64,000 bases of DNA from Flavobacteriaceae bacterium (GCA_947491985.1 CANLLR010000001.1:62001-126000), one strand, 5' to 3'. Positions 26,964 to 35,280 are shown, numbered from the stretch's first letter. A program made the numbers and translations. Notes: a model not told the origin generated them from the letters alone.

Positions 26964-27890
26964 TTATGATAATTCTATATCAAAATGTGTTAACGCTTTG
27001 AATTGTTTTAATCTTTCTTGTACTTCAACTTGTTTAAGGCCAACCATGCGTTCGGTACCGAATTTCTCCACACAAAAGGAAGCCAAATTTGAACCGTGAA
27101 TGATGGCGTTTTTCATATTATCAAATGAAATATTTTCGCTTTGTGCAATATGCCCAGAAAAACCACCTGCAAAGGTGTCTCCGGCTCCAGTTGGATCAAA
27201 TACTTCTTCTAAAGGCAATGCAGGTGCGAAGAATATATTTTTCCCTTCAAATAATAATGCACCGTGTTCTCCTTTTTTGATGACCACATATTTTGGACCC
27301 ATGGTATGAATCTTAGCTGCGGCTTTTACCAACGAATATTCACCTGATAACTGACGCGCTTCTTCATCATTAATGGTAATCACATCCACGCGTTTCATAA
27401 CGTCTAGTAATTCAGGCAAGGCGCAATCCATCCAAAAGTTCATGGTATCTAAAACCACTAATTTGGGCTTGTTGCTCATTTGGTTTAAAACACCACTTTG
27501 TACAATTGGGTGTAAATTACCCAACATCACTACCTCGGCATCTTTATATTCTTGAGGAACTACTGGATTGAAATCGGCCAACACATTCAATTCGGTAATT
27601 AGCGTATCACGCGAATTCAAATCGTTGTGGTATTTTCCGCTCCAAAAAAACGTTTTTCCTCCTTTAACAATTTCAATTCCTGAGATATCAATATTTCGCT
27701 CGGTCAATAAATCGAGATATTCTTGCGGAAAATCTTCACCAACTACAGATACAATAGCCGATTTTACATTAAAATACGAAGCTGATAATCCGATAAATGT
27801 AGCGGCGCCACCTAAAATTTTATCTGTTTTGCCAAAAGGCGTTTCGATAGCGTCAAAAGCGACGGTTCCTACTATTAAAAGTTTGTTCAT
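26964..27890 (-). CDS. PfkB family carbohydrate/nucleoside kinase
   Basis: A 308-residue ribokinase-like kinase. The N-terminal segment KILGGAATFIGLSASYF provides the substrate-binding glycine-rich region. The C-terminal PfkB signature DPTGAGDTFAGGF holds the catalytic Asp near residue 237. Members phosphorylate ribose, adenosine, fructose-6-phosphate or similar substrates; the acceptor cannot be chosen by reading. This kinase lies directly upstream of the purF-like gene on the same strand, an arrangement I believe recurs in other Bacteroidota, which hints at a ribose- or nucleoside-linked role (inference). It has a promoter box and a terminator of its own. Confidence 0.88.
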   Translation of the reverse strand: MNKLLIVGTVAFDAIETPFGKTDKILGGAATFIGLSASYFNVKSAIVSVVGEDFPQEYLDLLTERNIDISGIEIVKGGKTFFWSGKYHNDLNSRDTLITELNVLADFNPVVPQEYKDAEVVMLGNLHPIVQSGVLNQMSNKPKLVVLDTMNFWMDCALPELLDVMKRVDVITINDEEARQLSGEYSLVKAAAKIHTMGPKYVVIKKGEHGALLFEGKNIFFAPALPLEEVFDPTGAGDTFAGGFSGHIAQSENISFDNMKNAIIHGSNLASFCVEKFGTERMVGLKQVEVQERLKQFKALTHFDIELS

Positions 27891-27914
27891 GGTATGATAT
27901 CAAATTAGAAGGTG

Positions 27915-27922
27915 CAAAGATA
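27915..27922 (-). promoter_or_regulatory. -7 box of the PfkB gene
   Basis: TATCTTTG on the minus strand, a perfect TAnnTTTG match, 24 bp before the ATG. A 7-8 bp repeat tract covers the region where a -33 element would lie. Confidence 0.6.
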
Positions 27923-27929
27923 GTTTATA

Positions 27930-27967
27930 GGTTTGAAGTTTAAAAGTTTAAGGGTTTAAAGTTTTGT
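27930..27967. repeat. Imperfect 7-8 bp repeat tract (GTTTAAA type)
   Basis: TTTG/TTTA words recur at 7- or 8-bp steps in GTTTGAAGTTTAAAAGTTTA and the following bases, in the divergent spacer between the PfkB gene and a small hypothetical gene. Confidence 0.5.
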
Positions 27968-27979
27968 TAGAATTTTTGA

Positions 27980-27987
27980 TAGATTTG
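27980..27987 (+). promoter_or_regulatory. -7 box of the small gene at 28008
   Basis: TAGATTTG, a perfect TAnnTTTG match, 20 bp before the ATG. It supports the gene being expressed. Confidence 0.55.
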
Positions 27988-28007
27988 TAAGTAATAAAAA
28001 ACAAGTA

Positions 28008-28391
28008 ATGAAGAAGATACCTCTTTTTTTGCTTTTCATATTTTGCAGCAACCGTTGTGCTCCAGAGGCGACTATTATACACTTTTTCAATAAGAGCGAA
28101 AAAAATGTCATCCTTTTATCTAAAAGCGAATTACAGGATTATAGAAACAGGTTTTTATCAAAAACGCTTGTTTCTGTCCGGACAATAAAGAATAATGACG
28201 ACCGCTATTTGGGATTTGTTACTAATGAATTAGACAATTTTAAAAATAACGATGGCAACTATTTCTTTTATATTGTGAATTCCATTGATGTTGACAGTAT
28301 AGTGGTAAAAAAAAATAGAATAAAATTACTGCAAGAAAACAATACAATAATCTATAACCCGAAGGAAATTTTATTCTTAAACAAAGAATAA
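28008..28391 (+). CDS. Small exported protein of unknown function
   Basis: A 127-residue protein I do not recognise. Residues 1-13 are a short basic-hydrophobic leader (MKKIPLFLLFIFC) followed by SNRCAPEA, so it may be a signal peptide or a weak lipoprotein signal (Cys13 or Cys17). The rest is charged and rich in Asn, Asp and Lys, with no repeats, no known motif and no further helix. It has a promoter box 20 bp upstream. It converges on rnhA with a 4-bp gap. The coding call rests on a full-length frame, a leader-like N-terminus and the promoter; it could be strain-specific. Confidence 0.6.
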   Translation: MKKIPLFLLFIFCSNRCAPEATIIHFFNKSEKNVILLSKSELQDYRNRFLSKTLVSVRTIKNNDDRYLGFVTNELDNFKNNDGNYFFYIVNSIDVDSIVVKKNRIKLLQENNTIIYNPKEILFLNKE

Positions 28392-28395
28392 TACA

Positions 28396-28875
28396 TTACA
28401 ACAACTTCCCCTCCTCTTTCTCATAAAAAGCATCAACCGACAACTTTGGCTGCATCGATGCCATAACCGCCAATTCATCACAACGTTCGTTCTGTGGATG
28501 ATTGTTATGCCCTTTTATCCATTTAAAATCGACTTGGTGTTGGCGGTAAACTTTTAAAAACCGTTTCCATAAATCGGCATTTTTTCTGCCCGCAAATGCT
28601 TTTTTTTCCCAACCTAACACCCATTTCTTCTCCACAGAATCGACCACATATTTCGAATCGGAAATTACCAAAACCGTCATGTTGGGGTTTTTTAGTTTTT
28701 CTAAACCTACAATTACGGCAAGTAACTCCATTCGGTTGTTGGTGGTCATGCGAAACCCTTCGTAAAATTCTTTTTTGTGAGGCGTTCCAACCAATTCCAT
28801 GACAACGCCATAACCACCGTTTCCGGGATTTCCTTTGGCAGCGCCGTCGGTGTAGATGTGGACTTGATGGTTCAT
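28396..28875 (-). CDS. rnhA: Ribonuclease HI
   Basis: A 159-residue nuclease that cuts the RNA strand of RNA-DNA hybrids (Okazaki primers, R-loops). The four acidic catalytic residues are seen in their usual settings: Asp10 (YTDGAAKGNPG), Glu50 (NNRMELLAV), Asp73 (VISDSKYV) and Asp133 (NERCDELA). The handle region KKWVLGWEKKAFAGRKNADLW is present. Length matches E. coli RNase HI. It follows purN on the same strand, and the 54-bp gap is made entirely of octamer repeats that reach to 3 bp before the ATG, so spacing or translation signals could vary with repeat number. Confidence 0.95.
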   Translation of the reverse strand: MNHQVHIYTDGAAKGNPGNGGYGVVMELVGTPHKKEFYEGFRMTTNNRMELLAVIVGLEKLKNPNMTVLVISDSKYVVDSVEKKWVLGWEKKAFAGRKNADLWKRFLKVYRQHQVDFKWIKGHNNHPQNERCDELAVMASMQPKLSVDAFYEKEEGKLL

Positions 28876-28878
28876 TTT

Positions 28879-28958
28879 GATTGTTGGATTATTCGATTGT
28901 TGAATTGTCGGATTGTTAGATTTTTCGAACTATCCAATAATCGAATCATCCAATAATC
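28879..28958 (-). repeat. Ten octamer repeats spanning the purN end and the purN-rnhA gap
   Basis: The minus strand divides exactly into ten 8-bp units: GATTATTG, GATGATTC, GATTATTG, GATAGTTC, GAAAAATC, TAACAATC, CGACAATT, CAACAATC, GAATAATC and CAACAATC. The first four hold the last purN codons and its stop. Most units end in ATC, ATT or TTC, and the first and second halves are partly complementary. Confidence 0.75.
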
Positions 28959-29505
28959 GCTCGATTACTTTCGGAAATTGTTGGTGTTCCAATTGATGTA
29001 CTTTCTCCGCTATTTCTTCCGCTGTTGTGCACTTTTCTATATTTACCGATTTTTGAAAAATAATGCGTCCTTCGTCATAATGTTCGTTGACATAATGAAT
29101 GGTAATTCCGGTCTCCTTTTCGTGATTGTCCAAAATGGTTTGATGCACTTTCATTCCGTACATGCCTTTTCCTCCATATTTTGGCAGCAATGCCGGATGG
29201 ATGTTGATAATTTTATTGGGATAAGCGTGTATAATTTCGTTGGGGAATTTCAGGAGAAAACCCGCCAAAACAATTAAATCGGGCGCTATTTGGTTGATTA
29301 AAACCGTTACTTTTCCTTCATTAAGCTCTTCCTTTGAAAAAACAACCACCGGAACATTATATTTTTTAGCTTTCTCTATGACTTTGGCATTCGAATTGTT
29401 AGTGAAAATGCCGACTACGTTTACACGACTTATTTTATTGAAATGTAATATGATTTTCTCGGCGTTGGATCCCGACCCAGAGGCGAAGATTACTATTTTT
29501 TGCAT
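28930..29505 (-). CDS. purN: Phosphoribosylglycinamide formyltransferase (GAR transformylase)
   Basis: A 191-residue enzyme transferring the formyl group of 10-formyl-THF to GAR in purine synthesis. The phosphate-binding ASGSGSNAE is at residues 8-16. The catalytic residues are Asn101 and His103 in NIHPALLPKYGG and Asp144 in EHYDEGRI. Length is close to E. coli PurN (212). The final residues (RLLDDSIIG) and the stop codon are encoded by a tract of 8-bp repeats that continues to the rnhA start, so the natural C-terminus may have been changed by repeat growth. It is divergent from acpP. Confidence 0.94.
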   Translation of the reverse strand: MQKIVIFASGSGSNAEKIILHFNKISRVNVVGIFTNNSNAKVIEKAKKYNVPVVVFSKEELNEGKVTVLINQIAPDLIVLAGFLLKFPNEIIHAYPNKIINIHPALLPKYGGKGMYGMKVHQTILDNHEKETGITIHYVNEHYDEGRIIFQKSVNIEKCTTAEEIAEKVHQLEHQQFPKVIERLLDDSIIG

Positions 29506-29644
29506 TTACACTGTAATTATTATTACGCAAAAAAAAGAATAATAAATGATAATAAATAATATAAATGAGGTCTTTGTAAAATAAATTTTTTAATTTCGTG
29601 GTAAACAAATAGTAACTAAAAGATGGTATTAGAATAAAGTTTTT

Positions 29645-29652
29645 TATTTTTG
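29645..29652 (+). promoter_or_regulatory. -7 box of acpP
   Basis: TATTTTTG, a perfect TAnnTTTG match, 30 bp before the ATG; leader about 23 nt. Confidence 0.6.
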
Positions 29653-29682
29653 CCAACAATTTAAATTTTAAAATTAAAGATT

Positions 29683-29919
29683 ATGTCAGACATTGCATCA
29701 AGAGTTAAAGCGATTATCGTAGACAAATTAGGCGTTGACGAGAATGAAGTTGTAACAGAAGCAAGCTTCACAAACGATTTAGGAGCTGATTCATTAGACA
29801 CTGTAGAGCTAATTATGGAGTTCGAAAAAGAATTTGACATTCAAATTCCAGACGACCAAGCTGAAAACATTGCTACAGTAGGTCAAGCAATTTCTTACAT
29901 CGAAGAAGCAAAAAAATAA
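29683..29919 (+). CDS. acpP: Acyl carrier protein
   Basis: A 78-residue acidic carrier protein of fatty-acid synthesis. The phosphopantetheine attachment site is Ser37 in [12 protein letters not shown], with helix II following ([14 protein letters not shown]). Size and charge are typical. It lies upstream of fabF, the usual order, but a strong terminator separates the two genes, which allows far more AcpP than FabF mRNA. Confidence 0.97.
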   Translation: MSDIASRVKAIIVDKLGVDENEVVTEASFTNDLGADSLDTVELIMEFEKEFDIQIPDDQAENIATVGQAISYIEEAKK

Positions 29920-29927
29920 TAAATCAA

Positions 29928-29961
29928 AAACCCGTATGTAATTATTATGTACGGGTTTTTA
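29928..29961 (+). terminator. Terminator between acpP and fabF
   Basis: AAACCCGTA and TACGGGTTT form a 9-bp stem with a 13-nt loop followed by a T run, directly after acpP. Confidence 0.8.
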
Positions 29962-30097
29962 TTATTTAAAAAAATTAAACTATTTTTGATTGAATTTCAA
30001 TCACAACATATTGAAATACCCCTGTATCTTTACGCTTTAAACATAAAGAAAACATGGGTATTATTTGTTTAAACACGATTTTATAAAAATACATTAT

Positions 30098-31351
30098 ATG
30101 CAATTAAAGCGAGTTGTTGTTACTGGTCTCGGAGCCATAACTCCCATAGGAAATTCAATTCAAGATTATTGGGAGGGTTTAATTAATGGTAAAAGCGGTG
30201 CAGCACCAATTACCTATTACGATACTGAAAAACACAAAACAAAATTTGCTTGCGAGATTAAAGATTTCAATATAGAAAACTATATGGATCGAAAAGAATC
30301 TCGTAGAATGGACAAATTTGCACAATATGCTGTTGCTGCTAGTGAAGAAGCGATACACGATGCCGGAATAACATCTGACAATGTTAACAAACAACGCGTT
30401 GGTGTTATTTGGGGTGCTGGAATTGGTGGTTTAGAGACCTTTCAAGAAGAAGTAATCAGTTACGCTCAAGGCGATGGTACGCCGCGATTCAACCCGTTCT
30501 TTATTCCAAAAATGATTGCCGATATTGCTCCAGCGCACATCTCCATGCGAAATGGCTTTATGGGTCCCAATTATACAACGGTTTCTGCCTGTGCTTCGTC
30601 TGCGAACGCTATGATAGACGCCTTCAATTACATCCGTTTAGGTATGTGTGACGTGATTATTTCAGGTGGTTCAGAAGCTGCTGTCACTATTGCTGGAATG
30701 GGCGGATTCAACTCTATGCAAGCCTTATCTACACGTAATGATAGTCCGGAAACTGCTTCAAGACCCTTTGACGCGACGCGCGACGGATTTGTTTTGGGTG
30801 AAGGAGCTGGCGCCTTAGTTTTGGAAGAATACGAACATGCAAAAGCACGTGGTGCTAAAATATATTGTGAAGTAGGCGGTGGCGGAATGTCGTCAGATGC
30901 TTATCATTTAACGGCGCCTCATCCAGATGGAATTGGTGTAATTGCGGTTATGGAAAACACTTTACGCGATGCCGGAATGACGCCAGACCAGGTAGATCAC
31001 ATCAATACGCACGGAACTTCAACTCCATTGGGAGATGTAGCCGAATTAAAAGCAATCAGTCATGTTTTTGGCGATCATGCTAAAAACATCAACATCAATT
31101 CGACCAAATCAATGACTGGACATTTGCTAGGAGCCGCAGGTGCTATCGAAGCAATAGCTTCAATTTTAGCAATGAAACACGGAACAGTTCCTCCTACAAT
31201 TAATCATACAGTAGTAGACGCAAACATTGATCCTAGTTTAAACTTAACTTTAAATATAGCACAAAAAAGAGACATCAAAGTGGCCATGAGTAACACTTTT
31301 GGATTTGGTGGTCACAATGCTTGTGTGCTGTTTAAAAAATTAGAAGACTAA
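30098..31351 (+). CDS. fabF: 3-oxoacyl-[acyl-carrier-protein] synthase II
   Basis: A 417-residue condensing enzyme extending acyl-ACP with malonyl-ACP in fatty-acid elongation. The Cys-His-His triad is Cys165 (VSACASSANAM), His305 (NTHGTSTPLGD) and His342 (SMTGHLLGAAG). The C-terminal gate region NTFGFGGHNACV is intact. The frame opens earlier with a TTG at 30065, but the ATG at 30098 (MQLKRVVVTGLG) matches the family start. It is followed 6 bp later by rnc, a common order in Bacteroidota. Confidence 0.97.
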   Translation: MQLKRVVVTGLGAITPIGNSIQDYWEGLINGKSGAAPITYYDTEKHKTKFACEIKDFNIENYMDRKESRRMDKFAQYAVAASEEAIHDAGITSDNVNKQRVGVIWGAGIGGLETFQEEVISYAQGDGTPRFNPFFIPKMIADIAPAHISMRNGFMGPNYTTVSACASSANAMIDAFNYIRLGMCDVIISGGSEAAVTIAGMGGFNSMQALSTRNDSPETASRPFDATRDGFVLGEGAGALVLEEYEHAKARGAKIYCEVGGGGMSSDAYHLTAPHPDGIGVIAVMENTLRDAGMTPDQVDHINTHGTSTPLGDVAELKAISHVFGDHAKNININSTKSMTGHLLGAAGAIEAIASILAMKHGTVPPTINHTVVDANIDPSLNLTLNIAQKRDIKVAMSNTFGFGGHNACVLFKKLED

Positions 31352-31357
31352 GTTTTC

Positions 31358-32107
31358 ATGCGCATACTTAAAAACATATTTACTAGAAATTCCCGTTCTA
31401 CAGAAAGCGGGAATTTTTTTGTTAGTGTTGAAAAAATTATCGGGTTTAAACCGGTTACTCTTTTATATTACGAAAAAGCGTTCACCCACAGATCGTCAAA
31501 TAAAACCGATTTACACGGAAATCCACTGAATTACGAACGATTAGAATTTCTTGGCGATTCTATGTTAAGCTCGGTTATTGCGGCGCATTTATACAATAAA
31601 GCGCCTTTAGGAGATGAAGGATACCTGACCAAAATGCGTTCTAAAATTGTAAGTCGCGAACATCTAAACGAGTTAGGAAAAGACCTAAATTTAATTAGTT
31701 TGGTAGATAGTAAAGTTCCTTCCTCTCATTTTGGCGAAAACATTCACGGTAATATATTTGAAGCATTGGTTGGTGCTATATTTTTAGACAAGGGTTATCA
31801 GGGTTGTGAAGATTTTATTCAACGAAGGGTGATTATTCCGTATGTGGATATTGAACGTTTGGAAGGTAAAGTAATCAGTTACAAAAGTTTACTCATTGAA
31901 TGGTGTCAAAAGGAAAAGAAAATTTTTCATTACGAAATCTATGATGACAACGGCAATGACAGTCAGAAGTACTTTGGTGTAAAACTAACCATTGACGAAA
32001 AAGTAGTGGCAAAAGCCAGAGCTACATCCAAAAAGAAAGCAGAAGAAATAGCTTCAAAAAGAGCGTATTTCTTATTTCAAGAAAAAATTAACAAAAAAGG
32101 GCTATAA
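31358..32107 (+). CDS. rnc: Ribonuclease III
   Basis: A 249-residue double-strand-specific ribonuclease processing rRNA and structured mRNAs. The signature NYERLEFLGDSML (residues 59-70) carries the catalytic acidic residues, with the second acidic helix in GNIFEALVGAIFLDKGY. A C-terminal double-stranded RNA-binding domain (about residues 175-245) ends in KARATSKKKAEEIASKRA. It follows fabF by 6 bp. Codons about 11-21 encode a strong terminator-like hairpin with a T run (31388-31420), an odd feature that could attenuate or autoregulate rnc expression. Confidence 0.95.
   Translation: MRILKNIFTRNSRSTESGNFFVSVEKIIGFKPVTLLYYEKAFTHRSSNKTDLHGNPLNYERLEFLGDSMLSSVIAAHLYNKAPLGDEGYLTKMRSKIVSREHLNELGKDLNLISLVDSKVPSSHFGENIHGNIFEALVGAIFLDKGYQGCEDFIQRRVIIPYVDIERLEGKVISYKSLLIEWCQKEKKIFHYEIYDDNGNDSQKYFGVKLTIDEKVVAKARATSKKKAEEIASKRAYFLFQEKINKKGL
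31388..31420 (+). terminator. Terminator-like hairpin inside the rnc coding region
   Basis: AATTCCCG (31388-31395) and CGGGAATT (31408-31415) pair perfectly over 8 bp, a TTC/GAA pair can extend the stem inwards, and seven T follow. It lies 10 codons into rnc and 37 bp after the fabF stop, so it may terminate part of the fabF transcript. Confidence 0.55.
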
Positions 32108-32216
32108 TTACCCCAAAGCTATATCGTTTTCGTTCATAAATTAACGTTAATGAAACACTTCAGATGTTTTTTCGAAAGCTTTAACACTTATATTTACATC
32201 TTATTTTAAGTTGAAA

Positions 32217-32705
32217 ATGGCTACACTTAGATTGTATATTGATGAATTCGAAGAATTAGATTTTCATCTTTTAGCTATTCATACTTCGTTGGAGGACTTC
32301 CGATTGGCTTATTTTTTAAATCAAAAACTACAACTAAATTTAAGCAAAAACAAAGACGAGATTAAAATAAAAAACAAAGAAGGAAATACTTTTTTCTCAC
32401 GGTATACTTTTGAAGATATAAAAAACGATGTGTTTTGGAATCTAATAGAAAATGAAAATGAAATTATCTTAAAATTAAACAATACCAATCAGGGCTTATT
32501 TAGCGAAAGTAAAAACTCGTTCACTACCAAAGATTTTCTGTTACCAGAATTTAAAAAGGTAAATTTTTTTCTAAAAATAGAAGCTTCTAAAGAAAGCATA
32601 TCGCTGTCAGAAATAACAAACACTATCAAATCAATAGACCGAATTGCAACGGTATATGCTATTGATTTAAACAACATAAAGTCAAAAAACAATTTAATTT
32701 TTTAA
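32217..32705 (+). CDS. IPExxxVDY family protein
   Basis: A protein of about 162 residues from the ATG at 32217 (the frame also opens at a TTG two codons earlier). The start MATLRLYIDEFEELDFHLLAI and the position between rnc and pyk match the Bacteroidota IPExxxVDY family, a small soluble family of unknown function named for a motif that is not strictly kept in all members. It is charged and Lys/Asn-rich, without signal peptide or transmembrane helices. The stop is 5 bp before pyk, so the two are likely co-transcribed. Family assignment rests on start sequence, length and context. Confidence 0.75.
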   Translation: MATLRLYIDEFEELDFHLLAIHTSLEDFRLAYFLNQKLQLNLSKNKDEIKIKNKEGNTFFSRYTFEDIKNDVFWNLIENENEIILKLNNTNQGLFSESKNSFTTKDFLLPEFKKVNFFLKIEASKESISLSEITNTIKSIDRIATVYAIDLNNIKSKNNLIF

Positions 32706-32710
32706 TACCA

Positions 32711-34141
32711 ATGTCAACAAGAAAAAAGACTAAAATTGTAGCCACATTAGGACCTGCATGTAGTTCAAAAGAAGTAATAAAAGATATGATTGATGCAGGA
32801 GTAAACGTATTTCGAATCAATTTTTCTCATGCCGATTATGAAGATGTTACAGAACGTATCGAAATTATCCGCGGTTTAAACGACGAATTTGGTTACACCA
32901 CAGCGATTTTAGGCGATTTGCAAGGACCAAAACTACGCGTTGGCGTGATGAAAGAAGATGTAGTTGTCAATCCAGGCGATATCATCACTTTTCAAACAGC
33001 TGAAGACGTTCCAGGAACTGCCGATAGAGTGTACATGAACTACAAAGAGTTCCCAAAAGATGTAAAGCCTGGCGAAAAAATCTTGCTAGATGACGGAAAA
33101 TTAATGTTTGAAGCGCTTGAAACCAACGGAAAAACCGAAGTGATTTGTAAAGTAATTCAGGGTGGTCCGTTAAAATCTAAAAAAGGCGTTAATCTTCCCA
33201 ACACTAAGGTTTCTTTACCAGCCTTGACTAAAAAAGACATCAAAGATGCGATTTTCGCCATCGAACAGAAAGTAGATTGGATTGCCTTATCGTTTGTACG
33301 AACTCCCGCCGATTTAGAAGAATTACAAGATTTAATTGCCAAACATTCTGATCATAAAATTCCGATTATTGCCAAAATTGAAAAACCTGAAGCCGTTGAA
33401 AACATTGATAAAATTGTTGCTTTTTGCGACGGATTGATGGTGGCTCGTGGCGATTTGGGTGTTGAAATTCCGGCGCACGAAGTACCTTTAATTCAAAAGA
33501 AATTAATTCACCGTGCCAAAACAGCTCGCATTCCGGTTATCGTAGCCACACAAATGATGGAAACGATGATTACCAGTTTAACGCCAACACGTGCTGAAGT
33601 CAATGACGTAGCCAACTCGGTTATGGATGGTGCCGATGCAGTGATGCTTTCTGGCGAAACCTCTGTTGGAAATTATCCGGTTCAAGTAATTGAAAAAATG
33701 ACTCAAATTATCGAAGCTGTCGAAGATTCGCCGTTAATTCATGTCCCACAAAATGCGCCACACGTAAGAACGAAACGTTTTATCACCAAATCAATTTGTT
33801 ACCACGCTGCCATTATGGCCAATGAAATTCAAGCAAAAGCCATTTCAACATTAACCAATAGCGGATATACAGCGTTTCAAATTTCGGCTTGGCGACCAAA
33901 ATCACACATTTTAGTATACACTTCAAACACTCGCATTTTAACCCAACTCAACCTACTTTGGGGCGTAAATGCGTTTTTTTATGACAAATTTGTTAGCACC
34001 GACGATACCGTAGAAGATATCAATCGCATTGCTAAAGAAAATGGTTTTGTAAAAAAAGGCGACATGCTTATCAACTTAGCAGCGATGCCTGTTGTAGCCA
34101 AAGGAATGGTGAATACGATGCGTATTTCTGAAATAGAATAA
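32711..34141 (+). CDS. pyk: Pyruvate kinase
   Basis: A 476-residue glycolytic enzyme making pyruvate and ATP from phosphoenolpyruvate and ADP. Visible elements are KIVATLGPACSS at the start, RINFSHADY, GDLQGPKLRVG, the active-site signature IPIIAKIEKPEAVEN with the catalytic Lys, MVARGDLGVEIP and TQMMETMI, and the SGETSVGNYP loop. The C-terminal allosteric domain is present, but the length suggests the short form without an extra PEP-like domain. It follows the IPExxxVDY gene by 5 bp and ends at a bidirectional terminator shared with the DNA polymerase IV gene. Confidence 0.97.
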   Translation: MSTRKKTKIVATLGPACSSKEVIKDMIDAGVNVFRINFSHADYEDVTERIEIIRGLNDEFGYTTAILGDLQGPKLRVGVMKEDVVVNPGDIITFQTAEDVPGTADRVYMNYKEFPKDVKPGEKILLDDGKLMFEALETNGKTEVICKVIQGGPLKSKKGVNLPNTKVSLPALTKKDIKDAIFAIEQKVDWIALSFVRTPADLEELQDLIAKHSDHKIPIIAKIEKPEAVENIDKIVAFCDGLMVARGDLGVEIPAHEVPLIQKKLIHRAKTARIPVIVATQMMETMITSLTPTRAEVNDVANSVMDGADAVMLSGETSVGNYPVQVIEKMTQIIEAVEDSPLIHVPQNAPHVRTKRFITKSICYHAAIMANEIQAKAISTLTNSGYTAFQISAWRPKSHILVYTSNTRILTQLNLLWGVNAFFYDKFVSTDDTVEDINRIAKENGFVKKGDMLINLAAMPVVAKGMVNTMRISEIE

Positions 34142-34157
34142 ATTAAATAATTTGTAT

Positions 34158-34196
34158 AAAAAAGCCGTTTGCATTTGTAAACGGCTTTTGTTTTTA
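34158..34196. terminator. Bidirectional terminator between pyk and dinB
   Basis: AAAGCCGTTT and AAACGGCTTT form a perfect 10-bp stem with an 8-nt loop, flanked by A and T runs so that it serves both convergent genes. Confidence 0.85.
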
Positions 34197-35276
34197 AAAT
34201 TCAAATCGCAATTGTACGACAACGGTTTTTTTGACTTCAGTATTTAAGTTATTAAGTGAAATGCCTAACAAGCGCACCGAATCTTTCAATCTTTCTTGGT
34301 ACAATAATTCTTTTACGGTTTCGAATAAAAGTCCTTTATCTGAAATAAAATAAGGTAATGTTTTGCTACGAGTTTGCATCGTAAAATCGCTGTATTTAAT
34401 CTTTAATGTTACCGTTTTACCCGAAATGTTGTGTTTCTTCAAACGACGCTCTAATTCTTCTGCAATGCGCTCTAATCGTTCTTGCATAAATATTTCAGAC
34501 GTCAGATTTTCGTTAAACGTATGTTCGGAGGCAACCGATTTGGTAATGCGATTGGGTTTTACTTCACTGTTGTGGATGCCTCGCACAATTTTATAATAGG
34601 AAGCGCCACTTTTACCGAAATGTTCTTCTAAATAATCGACGGTTTTCGATTTTAAATCGGCTCCAGTAAAAATCCCATGTTGGTACATTTTTTCGGCAGT
34701 GACTTTTCCAATTCCATAAAACTTTTTAATGTCTAATTGTTCTAAAAAAACTAAAACCTCATCTGGATTTACCGTTTTTTGTCCGTTGGGTTTGTTATAA
34801 TCGCTGGCAATTTTTGCCACAAATTTATTGATAGAAATTCCAGCAGAAGCTGTAAGTCCGACTTCTTCATAAATACGCTTACGGATTTCTTGTGCAATTA
34901 ACGACGCACTTGGATTACCTTTTTTATTTTGCGTGACGTCTAAATACGCTTCATCTAATGAAAGTGGTTCAACCAAATCGGTGTACTCGTGAAAAATGGC
35001 TCTAATTTTTTTAGAAATTTCTTTATAACGATCAAAACGAGGACGCACAAAAATAAGATCAGGACAATTTTTCTTTGCTTGAACGCCACTCATGGCACTT
35101 CGTACACCAAATTTTCGCGCCTCATAACTCGCTGCTGAAACGACACCACGAATCTCGCAACCGCCTACAGCCAAGGGTTTTCCTTTTAATTCGGGATTGT
35201 CCATTTGTTCGACAGATGCATAAAAAGCATCCATATCGACATGAATTATTTTTCGGTATTTGATTTCGTCTAACAC
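34194..35276 (-). CDS. dinB: DNA polymerase IV (Y-family translesion polymerase)
   Basis: A 360-residue Y-family polymerase that bypasses damaged bases. The catalytic acids are in IIHVDMDAFYASVEQ (Asp14) and PLSLDEAYLDVT, with the helix-hairpin-helix-like segment FYGIGKVTAEKMYQHGI and a little-finger domain to the end. A GTG at 35276 is the only usable start: the next ATG falls inside the first catalytic motif. A -7 box ends just 4 bp before this GTG, which would give a leaderless or nearly leaderless mRNA. I saw no LexA box. Not to be confused with the DinB/YfiT-like metalloprotein at 61.4 kb. Confidence 0.95.
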   Translation of the reverse strand: MLDEIKYRKIIHVDMDAFYASVEQMDNPELKGKPLAVGGCEIRGVVSAASYEARKFGVRSAMSGVQAKKNCPDLIFVRPRFDRYKEISKKIRAIFHEYTDLVEPLSLDEAYLDVTQNKKGNPSASLIAQEIRKRIYEEVGLTASAGISINKFVAKIASDYNKPNGQKTVNPDEVLVFLEQLDIKKFYGIGKVTAEKMYQHGIFTGADLKSKTVDYLEEHFGKSGASYYKIVRGIHNSEVKPNRITKSVASEHTFNENLTSEIFMQERLERIAEELERRLKKHNISGKTVTLKIKYSDFTMQTRSKTLPYFISDKGLLFETVKELLYQERLKDSVRLLGISLNNLNTEVKKTVVVQLRFEF

Positions 35277-35280
35277 CTCA

